64,000 bases of DNA from Cladobotryum mycophilum (Eukaryota > Ascomycota > Sordariomycetes > Hypocreales > Hypocreaceae), in NCBI GenBank assembly GCA_036429605.1, contig JAVFKD010000016.1:1860001-1924000 (forward strand). The letters are read 5' to 3'. The notes under the pieces are model-generated. The model worked only from the letters and a program-made list of their open reading frames with translations. It had not been told where the DNA came from and did not search any database. A program made the translations under genes and the position numbers. Positions 21,892 through 34,274 of this stretch are shown here, in pieces (within the stretch, counting starts at the first letter, position 1; each line of letters starts with the position of its first letter).

Positions 21892-24800
21892 ATGGCTAAA
21901 GACAACCAGGACGACTCGGTTTCGCCATTTAGCGGCACTCCTCGCTCATCCTATCCCGGAAAACCCGAAATAGAGAAAGCCGATCCTTTCAACTTGCTTC
22001 CGCTGGCAGATCTGCTACCTCCTCCCCTAATCACATCCAGCCAACGAATAACCGATAGCCCGTCGAGAAAAGGAAGCCAAGCTTCGAACCCGGACGAACT
22101 TCGAGCGGACCAAGAAACAGCCTCCGCCAATGGAGATTTTGAGGCACAGGATAGTGCTCAGGCAAACGGAGGAAGAAGTGTACAATTTGCTGCATCCGAT
22201 GCTCTAGACTCTCCAATTGCGCCCATGGGACAAGATGAACCTGATACACCAGGCAAGTCGCGAGGCGCAGGTTTCATGTCGAAGCTCAAGGCTTTCACAG
22301 CTAGCTCCGGCACACAAACCCCAAGGTCGCCTCATCCATCTTCTGATGCGGGCGTACATTCCTTGACGAATTCCCCCACAGCACAGAGGGGATCAAACCG
22401 GTTTCTGGACACCCATTCTGCGGACCAATCTGATGCGGATGCAGATATTGAAACGGCCGACGAAGCTGCTATTCCAGAACAAGGGGCAGTAAAGAAGAAA
22501 AAGAGAAAGATTCGGCGATTCAAAAAGGGCCATGGATCCCATGCTTCTATATCAGCCCGTCTCCCCCGATCTGGAGGCTATACATAGCCGACTGCTGAGA
22601 CGGCGTGCAAGCATGCCAGACACAACTGAGCATGAACATGCTGCGTCTGATGGAGAGATACGAGATAGACCTAGACGGCGAACTTTTCGCAGAGGCCACT
22701 CTTTGATGAATATTACAATGGGCCCGGATGGTGATAATCTTGAAGAATTAGAGGACTCCGTAATGGTTGGTAGACGTACAGGTCACCTGCGTCGACTTAC
22801 AGTATTTGGCGGTGGCGGTGTATCGGATGGCGATGCACTTACACCTAAAAGATCATTTTTTAACTCTGAACGTGCCTCCACCTTTGGTGTTCAGAAATGG
22901 AAGCAAGTAAAAAGTACACTCAAGCTTCTTAGACAGAAGAAAGAAGATCGCTTCGATTATTATAAATCTGCAGAACTCATGGCGGAGTTGAGGGCTGGTG
23001 CCCCAGCGGTCCTTATGCTGGCCAGCATGATCCAAAGGGACGAGCATGGCAACAAGCGAATTCCGGTTCTCTTGGAGCAGCTAAAATTGAAAATCAAAGA
23101 CAGTTCTCCGATGCCAGATGACGATAAGGAGCGTCACTGGATATTTACGATTGAATTGGAGTATGGAAGTGGGCCCAGTCGAATGAACTGGACGGTTATC
23201 CGAACCATCAGAGACATCTATAACCTACATTTCAGATACAAGTTCGCCATCGGCAACGAGAAATACATGCTTGGTCGCCTCGAGCTTGGTGCTCGTCTCA
23301 AACAGCCTAAATTCCCATACTCGGCTTTCCCCTACCTGCGTGGTGCCCGGGACAAGGGCGATGACAGTGATGAGGAGGACCAAGCTAGTATCCGTGGTGA
23401 AGAGACCGCTTGCGAAGGAGCAGTTCCCGAAGAAACAGCGGAAGGCGTCTTGAGCGGTGGCGAAGAACCGCCTCATCCAAATAGGAAAAAGTCTCGCAGT
23501 AACTTCTTGGGGATGCGCCGAAGGTCGACGGGTATTACCGACCCGGGAGAGGCCTCGTTTGCAGAGAGCCAGTTAAACGCTGCTGCTATGGACAAGGAGG
23601 CTAGAAGACAGCGCTATATCGACAAGCAAAGACGCATCTTGGAAAAATACCTCTCCGAGATGATTCGATGGTTGATGTTCAGAGCTGACAGCAATCGGCT
23701 TTGTCGATTCCTCGAGCTGTCTGCCCTGGGTGTTCGCCTTGCTGCCGAGGGGAGCTATCACGGCAAAGAGGGATATCTCCACATCCAGTCATCCAAAGGC
23801 CTTGATTTTCGCCGAGTGTTGACTCCCGCCAAAGTCATTGCTCGCCACAGCCGTAAATGGTTCCTTGTTAGGCAGAGCTATATCGTCTGTGTTGAATCAC
23901 CGGAAAACATGAATATTTATGACGTTTATCTCGTAGATGAACATTTCGGCATTGTTCCCAAGAAAAATAAGCGAAAGAAGCTTAGTGTTAAGGATAGGCA
24001 GGCAGAAGTTGACTTAGCCATGGAAACACCCCAGGCGAAGCATCATACTCTAACGGTGCGCACATCGGAACGCAAGGTGCGCCTATTCTCACGCTATCAG
24101 TCCGTCATGAGACAATTTGAAGACTCCATCGGCGAGATGCTCAAACAGACGCTATGGTCTCAGGAGAAACGCTTTGGCAGCTTTGCCCCCGTCCGTCAGG
24201 GTGTCTTTGCACAATGGCTAGTTGATGGTCGAGATTACATGTGGAATGTATCACGAGCTATCAACATGGCTAGGGATGTTATTTACATCCATGACTGGTG
24301 GCTAAGCCCTGAATTATACATGCGTCGCCCAGCCGCCATCAGTCAGAAGTGGCGTCTCGACAGGCTTCTTCAGAAGAAAGCAAGAGAGGGCGTCAAGATT
24401 TTTGTCATCATCTACCGCAACGTGGAAGCCGCCGTTCCAATCGACTCTGAATATACTAAATTCTCCCTCCTTAATCTTCACCCGAATATCTTTGTTCAAC
24501 GGTCACCAAATCAGTTCAAGAAGAACCAGTTCTTCTTTGCTCACCATGAAAAGATCTGTGTTGTAGATCACGACGTGGCGTTCGTTGGCGGTATTGATTT
24601 ATGTTTTGGACGATGGGACAGCCCACAACACCCCATCGTCGATGACAAGCCCACTGGTTTCGAACCCTCCGAGACGCCTAAAGATGCCGAACATTGTCAA
24701 CTATTCCCAGGCAAGGACTATTCAAACCCCCGAGTTCAAGACTTCTTCAGATTGAATGAGCCATACGAAGAAATGTATGATCGAAGCAAGGTCCCCAGAA

Positions 24801-27296
24801 TGCCGTGGCACGATGTGGCAATGCAGGTTGTTGGCCAGCCTGCACGAGATCTGACCCGGCATTTCGTTCAACGTTGGAACTATTTACGTCGAGGGAGAAA
24901 GCCAACCAGGCCGTTGCCATTCTTGCTACCACCTCCTGACGCAAAGTTCGAAGATTTAGAAGCCCTCGGACTGACCGGTACATGTGAAGTGCAAATTTTG
25001 AGATCTGCAAGTAACTGGTCACTGGGTATTGAGCACACCGAGGACAGTATTCAGACCGCTTATGTCAAGATGATTGAAAATTCAGATCATTTTGTCTACA
25101 TGGAAAATCAGTTTTTCATCACCAGTACAGAGGCGTATGGCACCAAGATTGTCAACCGCATTGGTGATGCTCTTGTCGAGCGTATAATTCGTGCGCATCA
25201 GAGAAGCGAAGATTGGCGATGCGTCATTGTCATCCCTCTAATGCCCGGATTCCAGAATACTGTCGATGAACAGGAGGGAACCAGTGTCAGATTGATTGTA
25301 ATGTGCCAGTATCGAAGTATCTGCCGTGGAGAACATTCGATATTTGGCCGTCTTCGCGCGGTAGGCATCGAACCGGAGGACTACATTAGCTTCTATTCCC
25401 TGAGACAGTGGGGCATCATGTCAACTGATGTCTTGGTTACGGAGCAGCTTTATATTCATGCCAAGGCGATCATTGTGGATGACAGAGTTGCTCTTATTGG
25501 CTCTGCCAATATTAATGAACGCTCCATGGTTGGTAGCCGAGATTCTGAATGTGCCGCAATCGTTCGCGATACCGACATGATCATGTCTACCATGGCCGGG
25601 AAGCCGTATGCTGTTGGTCGATTTGCTCATACCCTTCGTATGCGTTTGATGCGTGAACATCTTGGTCTGGATGTCGACGAGATCCTTGAACAAGAGCGAG
25701 AACAAGAGCTGACCTCCTTTGAGGACGAAATGGAAGATATTTACGCAGATGATGCAACTCCGTCTGGCGATGTGCCGAGTAGCAGCTCCCACCAGCCTAA
25801 GCACACATCTCTTAGTCCCCTTGAACTCCCTAGCTTTAATCATGATCTTGAGGTGGAAAGCCTGCAGCCCGTTGAAGATGGCGAATCCTCCACATCCAAG
25901 GGCAAAGAGGTTGAGACGGACCCACGTGTGGTTGGGAATAGGGAACATCAAATGGACTTGACTGGTTATGGGCCCGACCATTGGAAAGCAGCCGAAAGGT
26001 CAGGGGCAGATGAGGGTAGGGACTCGGTTATCGTCAATGGTCGCGAGGTTCTTTTGCATAATGTGGGCACTGAGGGTCGAGGGGCTGTGGATGGTCCAAA
26101 ACAGGCTTCACGATCAACTTCAGCATCACATGACCGACATACTCACCTGAAACCAACTGAGGACAGGACTACGAATCGACCTATTACCCCAGCCAGCAGA
26201 GAGTTTATCAGTCAAGACCATGAATATCTAGCTGCCCCCCAGCTCAAGGTTTTGCCAATGCTTGATGATAACAGTAATGGCGGTTCCCCAGCCTACACCG
26301 AGCCTCCGTCGCCCCGTCCGACCCATGGAGCTTTCCAAAGAATGGCAGAAGACATCAAACCCGCGCTCATTGACAAGGACTGCATGCGTGATCCAATTCA
26401 TCCCAAGTTTATCGACAATATCTGGAACCGTGCTGCGGCTAATAACACCTTGCTCTATCGTAGGGTGTTCCGATGCCAGCCCGATTCTAAAGTAGGCACC
26501 TGGGCCGAGTATCGTGAATACACGGATTATGGTGTCAGATTCCGTGCAAGCATGGAGGGGCGACCACCGACTGGTGAATCCGAACATCACCGTGAGAGTT
26601 GCCATCACCGTGCGCAGACTCCTGCAGATGGCCCTCCAAAGTCTGCCGGAAATGGAGCTGAAAAGGCTCCCCCGACCCCTAGAGAAGAGGCTACATTCGC
26701 TGGCCAAGAAGAGAGACCAAAAATTCAGTTACCTGAGGATGCAGCTGAGGCAAGCGAGAAGAAGCCGATTGGCGACCGAAGTGTTGAGGAGCTTAGTCTT
26801 CGACCGCCTCCTTCTGATGGTGGAGCTTCTGCAAACCACATTTCCTTGGAGCCCCCTTCGCCGATTTATCCTCCTGGGGACATACCATTCCCACTTCTGG
26901 AAACACCTTCTGCTAAGCCTGTTGGCCGGAGCAAGAGCAGGGACCGTAGGACAACCTTCTCAACGCTTGATAAGCCACCGTCTCGGGACGTAAACGCTCC
27001 TCCTCCAACGGCGACTACGAACGTTGGATCAGTGAAGCGCCGCCGCCGCGCCACGACAAAGGGCAGTAGACGCGGAGTTACAATCGATGATATGCCAACT
27101 CGCGCAGACGCCGAGCAGCTGTTGAATTTGGTGCAGGGCAATTTGGTCGAGTTTCCTTACGACTGGCTTCTTACGGAGGAGCACAATGGAAACTGGGGCT
27201 TCCAGGTGGATGGAGTGGCACCAATTGCTATTTAGTAAGTTTTATTGACATCTTCACCAAGCGTACCATCAAGCTAACCTCTCTCCTAGTAACTAA
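21892..27296 (+). CDS. SPO14: Phospholipase D1 (PX-PH-PLD type)
   Basis: Hydrolyses phosphatidylcholine to phosphatidic acid and choline. The model has about 1,760 residues: exons 21892-22488, 22556-27234 and 27290-27296, total 5,283 nt. A PX domain begins near residue 390 (ERHWIFTIELEYG), followed by a PH-like segment (near residue 600, KWFLVRQSYIVCVESPENM) and two HKD catalytic motifs: HHEKICVVDHD near 861 and HAKAIIVDDRVALIGSANIN near 1165. The N- and C-terminal thirds are disordered and rich in Ser/Pro. The first intron (22489-22555, 67 nt, GTAAAG-ATATCAG) is inferred because the frame moves by +1 there; it would remove a Lys/Arg-rich stretch. The alternative is a one-base surplus in the A run near 22522. 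The last intron (27235-27289, GTAAGT, GCTAAC, CCTAG) is canonical and replaces a TAG stop with a 7-nt exon ending Y-N-stop. The function is certain; the first junction is open. Confidence 0.92.
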
Positions 27297-27571
27297 TCAG
27301 TCTCTTGGTTCATTTCGCGGTCTGGTTCTACGATTGTTTACTGGTATGATGGAACAAAAAGGCTCATGCATTTGCCATGGAATGACAAGACGGGTTCTGG
27401 CCTCAGGATAGAAGCACATAAAATCGGCGCACGGCTCTCTTTTTTTACTCTGAGTCTCAATGGCTATGACAGGTTCATCATTGATATCACCCTAAATACC
27501 TATTTTAATCAACTACACATATAATACTCATACAAGACAGATGTTGGTCGAGCCTGGTCTAATCCACGCTT

Positions 27572-28363
27572 TCATACTTTTTCGCTTACCCATATCGCCC
27601 CGCGGCAGCCGGCTCGTATAACACTTGTGAGCAGCCAGTGGGGTTCTGCTTTTTTGGCATCATTGTCTACGGCGTGATCCAGATGCTCTAGCTCTTCATC
27701 TCGTATCCTCCTCAGCGTACCAACCAACTCTTTTATCTCGCTACTGACTTCATACCCTTGCGCTTCCCACTCCGAGATCATTTCTAGGATCGTACGGATC
27801 TGCTCGTTGTAGTGGATGCCGATCTCAGTCTCGACGGCCTCGGTGCATGCCATGGCAGCTTCACGACCTAACAGGGCCGTAGACCAACCTAAGCCAGTGG
27901 CCAGGACGGACCAGGCGGGGTAGAGGGCCGTGGGTCGGACGCGATGTTTGTGTATGAGTGAGTTGAAGGTTGAGAGGTGGGCGGCTTCTTGGTCGTACAT
28001 GTGGGCCATGAGTGGACGCAGGTGAGGGTGCTTGCGAACGATGGGTGGTGTCTGAGCTGTGTAGATGAGAGTTGCGGCGAGTTCGCCAGCTTGATTTACC
28101 CGGAGCTGATGTACGTCTCAGTATCTGAGTAGGTGATGTCTATTATTATTAGAGGCGCTTACAGCAGAGGAGAGGAATTCGCGCTGCTCTTGTGTGAGCG
28201 GCTTGAGCTTCTTTGCGCCATCTGAGCTGGTAGAAGTCTGGTTGGTGGAGGGGGCGATGACCCGTAGCGCATTGGTAGTAGATATTGTACGGATCGGTTG
28301 CGCAGGGTTTAGTGATTTGAGAATCCGACAAGCTGGTCTAGCTAGACATTGTGTTGGTGCCAT
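27572..28363 (-). CDS. COQ7: 5-demethoxyubiquinone hydroxylase, mitochondrial
   Basis: A di-iron monooxygenase that performs the penultimate step of ubiquinone synthesis on the matrix face of the inner mitochondrial membrane. Exons (minus strand) are 28363-28163 and 28105-27572, giving 244 residues. The first 35 residues are basic and lack acidic residues (MAPTQCLARPACRILK), as in a mitochondrial presequence. Iron ligands of the CLK-1/COQ7 fold are visible: NQAGE, the ExxH of YDQEAAH, the glutamates in EAVETEIGIHY, and the ExxH of DEELEHLD. The intron has a GTAAGC donor and a CATCAG acceptor. It is divergent from RTF1, with 543 bp between the start codons. Yeast calls this gene CAT5 or COQ7. 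Confidence 0.96.
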
Positions 28364-28906
28364 TGCGTTGGCAAATGACGTTGTCTTTAATCGAGCTGGT
28401 GATTATTATCCCACTCCTAGTTTTGGTGGATTGATTAAACTCGGGCCATCTAAATTCATGGTCTACATAGGACTCCGTACCAAAAAATGCGATGACGCCA
28501 AAGACATCTTTGATCCACTCTAGCGGTAACCCTGCCGATTGGCTGTACAGTCGCGACCGGACTAACCCTTTGCCGACCTGCAGCGCAGCGACCAGCCGCT
28601 GAAGACCAATGGGGCGTCGCGTTGGAAGGGCGAACTTCGGGCAGGCTGAAGAAGGACAGTCTCCCATTTTCTCCTTCAATTCACTGCCTCCATTTGTTTT
28701 CCGTTGTGACGAGTCTACCGGTCCTCTTCAAGGCGTGATCGCCTCCTATTGATATACAGACAACCGCTGAAACTATCTCGATTGCGACGTCCAGAACAAC
28801 GTCACTTACACCGTCCGAAGCTCGACGTGACGACATCCAGGCCGAGTCGCCACCCCCTGGAAGCGCTTTCTGCTCGCGATCGTTGTCGGTGTGACGAGCG
28901 ATCACC
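28364..28906. promoter_or_regulatory. Shared divergent promoter region of COQ7 and RTF1
   Basis: 543 bp between divergent ATG codons. No gene is seen; both promoters must lie here. Confidence 0.6.
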
Positions 28907-31009
28907 ATGGCTGATATCGACGACGAACTTCTCGCCCTTGCGGGTGGTGATTCGGATGATGAGGGATCTGTGAACGCGAGTCGGGAGGCTTCAGCCTCGC
29001 CGCCGCCTACGAAAGAGTCCAAGTCGAAGAAGTCGAAGCGCCGACCAAGGCAGGATGATTCGGAGGAAGAGGGTGAGGCGTAAGTGACCCCGTTTGCCTG
29101 GCTTGTGTTCTTTATTATTTGCATAACCGTTTGTACTGGGACTGTGGGCTCCAAGCCCTCAGATTTGGTTCAGATGGCCAGGCCACCCCGTTTTGTTGTT
29201 GTTGTTTTTTTGCCACCTGTTTGACAGTTGTTAACGCGGGATTATTTTTTCTCTTCCTCAGGTCTTCCGCCCCCGGATCACCAAACTCGCTCGAATCAGC
29301 TTCAATGGACGAGTCCGACTCTGACGCAGAACCATCGCGCGGCGCCAAGTCGTCTGGGGCTGCCGGCGCAGCTCGCGATGAGAACGAAAAATATCCCGTC
29401 GATGGCATGTTTGCAAGCGAGGCCGAAAAAGCGGAGATTATGGCCATGCGCGAGGTAGAACGAGAGCAGATCATAGCGGATCGAATCTCGGAAATCGAAC
29501 GCCAGCGGCAGAATCGCCTGCTGCGACAGATGGTCAACAACGTCGAGAACGAAGAGCGGAAGAATGTCAAGAAGAAGCGCAGCGCGGATACGGCGGAGCT
29601 CGAGGAGGGGTCACGGAAGCCATCGAGACAACGTACCGGTAAGAACGGCGAGTCTGCGATGGACTCCTTGCGTAGAGCTCGTGCCGAGAAGCAGAGACGT
29701 CGGGAAGATCAAGAGCGGCGAAGGGATGGTCATTCTCCGAGAGGTCGCGACTCGCGAGAACCGGAAGATAGCGAAGACGAGTATGGACGAGATCGCAGCC
29801 GAACTCCGGAGAAGGATAAGCCCCGAGACCTGCCACCACCAGAGCTACGCGATTATGATAGAGTGCGTCTCGGTCGAAATGAGTTTGCGCAGGTGTGTTT
29901 CACTCCGGGATTTGAGTCGGCTATCAACGGGTGCTATATCCGTATCGCTCTCGGACCTCATCCGGAGACTGGTCTTGAGCAATATCGGATGGCCGTTATT
30001 AAAGGTACAGTTCAACCTTGGATCTTGATTCTTTTTCCCCGTTCTAACACATGAGACAGGCTTCACAACCGGCAGGCCATACGCCCTCAGCGGTCCTAAT
30101 GGGACCTTTGTAACAGATCAATATGTCAAGGCCGCACATGGAAAGGCCGTAAAGGAATTTCCTTTTATTGCTGCCTCAAGCGGCAAGTTTACAGAGGTAA
30201 TTATCCTAGGTCCTCCTGTTGAAGATAATGACACTAATGGTTATCATCAGAACGAGCTCAACCGTTATCAAGTAACATGCCATAACGAGGGTGTCACTTT
30301 ACCGGCCAAAGCATTCCTCATGGACAAGATAGATGATATCAATTCCCTCATCAACCACAAATGGACAAACGAGGAGATCAAGGCTAGGCTTGCACGAAAG
30401 AACGATCTAAGAAAGCGATTCGACCCTGCAGAGCGTGAGAGAGTGGCCAAGTTGCATGAAGAGGCACTCCAACGAGGCGACGATCAAAAGGCAGAGGAAC
30501 TTCAAGAAGAGCTTGACAAACTTGGCAGTCAGCGCTTAGCTTTCAGGACGAGCTTGGGCGCGTCCAAGAATCCAGATGCCCCCAAGGCGTCATCAGAACA
30601 AGACAGACTCGCAGAGCGTAACCGAGAAAACAGACGGCTGAACCAGGAGGCTGTGCGCAAGGCCCAGCTAAAGGAAAAGGCCAAGACCCGAGAGATTGAG
30701 TCGGCCCTTAAGCGGGGCGAGGCCGTCCAGGAGGACTACTCCCGAAGACTGAGGACAAAGGCCAAGTTTGTCCACGACGTGAATGATAAAGGGGGCGAAA
30801 AGCCCAAGGACACAAAGGATAGCACATCGAGCACACCCGCGAATGGAACGCCTAAGGCTGGACCTACGTCGTCTCAGATGTTGCCCCATCTCGCTAAGCT
30901 GCAGGAAAAGAAGTACTCGGAGGCCAAGGGCCTGCCGACCATTCACAAGCCCCTTATGGATGACGACGTTATCGGAGCTTTGGATTTGGAGATTGATGTG
31001 GAAATTTGA
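28907..31009 (+). CDS. RTF1: RNA polymerase II-associated protein Rtf1 (Paf1 complex)
   Basis: A nuclear elongation factor that links the Paf1 complex to histone H2B ubiquitylation and to Spt5. Exons are 28907-29079, 29262-30004, 30060-30196 and 30251-31009; 1,812 nt and 603 residues. The N-terminus is acidic (MADIDDELLALAGGDSDDEG), followed by a coiled, very charged segment (EREQIIADRISEIERQRQNR) that corresponds to the histone-modification region. The Plus3 domain starts near residue 254 (LRDYDRVRLGRNEFAQVC) and runs through GFTTGRPYALSGPNGTFVTD to MDKIDDINSLINHKW. The C-terminus is a long charged helix. Splice donors are GTAAGT, GTACAG and GTAATT, and all phases close. It converges with the glycerophosphodiesterase gene, 507 bp away. 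Confidence 0.95.
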
Positions 31010-31516
31010 GACCTTTTTTTTTCTTCCCGTTTTCTTTTTATGTTCTTCTCTTTTTTTTTCTTCTTTCCTCTTTATTATCAACCACCCCCTTTTGGAGGGT
31101 GTCATTTTGATAGGAAAGGGCTAGTGTATGAATCAGATCAATGGGGAGTTAAAACTAGGTACCTTGGCTTTTTTTTTTTTTTAAGAAGGGATGAAACGTC
31201 TATTACAACAGCGAAAGAATGAGGGGTGCTTGGCTGGCTGTGTGTGTGTGTGTGTTTTGTGCATAATGTCAAAAAAGGGATTTGCTGAGCATGGGAAAGG
31301 CGAGGGGGGCGGAAATAGAATACATATAATACAGACCAAGATGGTGAAATCGATTGATGAGTGTTTGGAAGTTGTTCCCAATTGCGAGTCTGTGATGCTT
31401 GTCGGTGGTGTTTGGACACATTGTCCCTTTGTATTTGACTAGACGTATTTCATTCATGCGTCATACTATGGCGGATCTATCATTGATCTATCCGTCCCAT
31501 CCTATTGTGGATGTTT
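31010..31516. other. Convergent intergenic region, RTF1 / PGC1-like gene
   Basis: 507 bp of 3' UTR sequence with T-rich runs (31014-31070; a run of 13 or more T near 31172) and a GT dinucleotide tract near 31239-31256. No gene is seen. Confidence 0.55.
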
Positions 31517-33134
31517 TCACTTGACCGAAGAAAACTGCTCCAAAAACTTTGGATCCCTAATGTAGTCATACTCCCCCTGCAGCCTTCTAAGCAGGTACAA
31601 CCCCCTCCTATAGGCAATGCTACCCAGCAGCTGCCACGCCGTAGCCAGTCCGTCCGTGATGCTACCAACGAATGTGGCCCTTTTCTTGTAGGCTATAGCG
31701 ATGGAGGCGGGGGTGGGTTTGGCATCCAGCTGGTCTTCGAATCGGGAGCAGACTTGGAGGAAGAGCCTTGGGTCGTCGGTAATGACGCCGTCTATAAAGA
31801 CTGCGGGCTTTGTTTCTGCTGCTACCGAAGAGGAAGAGAAGGAAGGGTTGTTTTTTCGGATACACCACTCCATCCACTTCTCCTGGTTGACGGTCCAAGC
31901 AAAGACGGGATTACCACCCTTCTTCGCATCCTGAAGGAACCAGGATCCCAGGGGTCCGACGAGGATTTGCTGGAACATGTTGAAGCCCATGTTTGGTATG
32001 GGGAGGAAGTGGCGGGAGTAAGGGGTGGAGAAGCTGATGTGGGAGATGGGGTAGGAGGGGAGCAGGGAGAGGGCGGTTTGTGTAAAGGTTGCCTGGATAA
32101 GTAGAATAAGCAAAAGAGACCATGTTTAAAGATGGGGGGAGGTGGACTTACGTTCCAGCATCCTAGGATGATGCGTTGATTCCAGGGAGTAGCGGATGGG
32201 ACTTGAGCAAGTGTCCTGCCCAAGGCCCCAATCAACTCAATCGGATCATCAGCCATCTAAACACAACCTCAAATCAGTCAAATCATCAAAAACCCTATAA
32301 TCTCCCCCCATATAAAACTCCCCTTTTCGAATCATACCTTGATATCAATGAGCACCCAAATCTTCTCCGTCTCAGGCCCAGATGCCAACCACTCCAGGAA
32401 CTCGCTCAGCCGGGGCAGGGTCTGGGCGGGTTGTCGGACAGTCCTCAGGGCGGAGAGGTAGTCCCACGTGCACTCGCTGATTCTGCGGTCCACGCCGAAG
32501 CATCGTTTCAGCGAGGGGTCCTTTTTTTTTCAATTCTGTTAGTATAGGTATTCCCCCTATTGTTATGGTGATGTGGTATCTTGACTCTTTTCATCAATCC
32601 GATGAGATGATCAAAAAGAAGGAGGGGAGAGAGTAAGAATAAATGATAATGATAACTAGAAGGAAGAGAGAGTAGAATGGTGATGGTGATATGATGACTA
32701 AAAGCAGATTGACAGGGCACATATAAAACTCACATGTGACAGGACAACAACGCCATCAGCAGAAAGATGCACATCCGTCTCAATAGCATGCGCCCCAACC
32801 TCCACCGCTCCCCTGAAGGCAGCCATGGAGTTCTCGGGGTAGACTGCCTTGTAACCCCGGTGGGCAATCGTCTGGGGCAGATACCTCGACGAGGCGCCCT
32901 CCCTAGACGACGGTATGGCAGAAGCCCATGGTGCTGCTAAAAGAGAGAAAGAAGGAAAAATGCAATGATTAACAAAAGTTGTTCTTGTCGGTTCACTTCA
33001 ACTCCTCATCATCATGCCATCCATATATGGATGAGGCATGTATGTTTTTCAGTGGACTCGGGAATTCTCATACCCTTTGGAGTGAACTTGCCCTGTACGC
33101 TATCCAGCAAAGGCGGAGCTTCCATCGACGGCAT
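31517..33134 (-). CDS. PGC1: Glycerophosphodiester phosphodiesterase family, Pgc1-like phosphatidylglycerol phospholipase C
   Basis: Predicted to cleave phosphatidylglycerol or glycerophosphodiesters by a GDPD barrel. Exons (minus strand) are 33134-33074, 32936-32734, 32520-32338, 32256-32152 and 32092-31517; 1,128 nt and 375 residues. The catalytic signature is complete: TIAHRGYKAVYPENSMAAF, then GAHAIETDVHLSADGVVVLS with the H-D pair directly after it, then EKIWVLIDIK. The length and the ENSMAAF form fit yeast Pgc1, which degrades excess phosphatidylglycerol; the symbol is by similarity only. At exon 2 the acceptor sequence is TAGCAG, so two acceptors three bases apart (exon start 32936 or 32933) give one alanine more or less. 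The exon 3 acceptor lacks a pyrimidine tract (an A run directly before AG). Confidence 0.9.
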
Positions 33135-34274
33135 GGTCAAAACGTTTTTTTCTGGCCAATTTCAACAAGATAGAAAGGATGCTCTTCTCTTCTGTCCTCT
33201 CCTCTTCTCCTCTCTCTTGCTATCAGTAAAAGCGTAGAATCGTAGACCTGAAATAGGATTCTTGCCCCTCCTCCTTGTTCTCCTCTTAAACTCGAGGAGT
33301 AAAGGTGAATAGTAAGAGAAAAAGAGTGGGTGACGAGTCCCCGGCAACAAGAAGACAGTTATAGTGCTGAACAATTAAAAGAGGGAAGAAAAGGAAAAAG
33401 AAACAAACCCAAAAAAAGGACGCATGCAATGCACTCAACCTTTTTTAATGGATGTTCTAGGTATGGTATGTAGGTAACTGTATGTAGGGGGAGTAGTATT
33501 CATTGCCAAGGTGTGTGATTCCACTAAAAACTCCATATTAATCACCAGCAAAGTCACATACTAGGTAAATAGTTGCCAGGTTCGCCTCTTCCAAGTACAC
33601 AAGCCACAGTGGTCTCTTCCAACTAATGGATCCATGGATGGATCAGTTAGTCCGCGTATCCGCCCGCTAAAAACACTCCGCTGAAAAGACTCCAGGGCTC
33701 CACGTTGCTTAATCTATAGTGGCGCATAGCGTACACGGTGGTGTGCTACAGCACCAGAGTCACGCCAACGAACCGAACCGCTGCGCAACGGGTTCGCCAC
33801 ATTGGGACCCAACCAACCCAACAGCAGGGCGGTCTGCTAGTATTCCAGGTTCCACCATCATCACCATCAGCCGCAATGCAAATGTTGATAAAAGATCCAA
33901 ATCGTTTCTGTTTTTGATACTGATCCTGACAATATGTTATGTAGGGAAAATAATATATATATCATCACTTTTTGATACGACAGAAATTAAAACCCCATAT
34001 GAAACCAATCCGTAAACATAGCCTTCCGACTTCAACGCCTCCAGCATCAACGCCATCAACCACATGGCATCGACAAAAACCCGTCTCATCAAAATAACGC
34101 CTTAGCCATGTCCCATAATCAACGCCAACCTGAAAAATCTTTGCCAAAATAGGTTCATCTAACGCCCCATGATCCATATAAATGGGAATATATATATGAA
34201 AGCAATGCGCCAACGACACCCCATAGCTCCCAAACAAAAAGCTGCTTCTTCATCAAGCAAAGAATTACTCTCAC
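33135..34274. other. Intergenic region between PGC1-like gene and facB
   Basis: 1.1 kb containing the PGC1-like promoter and the facB 3' UTR. There is no supported gene; short open stretches (plus 33719-34015, minus 33965-34237) have no domain. Confidence 0.5.

Noticed and set aside
31505..32104. 199-codon plus-strand open frame
   Set aside because: Exactly antisense to the last exon of the PGC1-like gene, whose GDPD protein is well supported.
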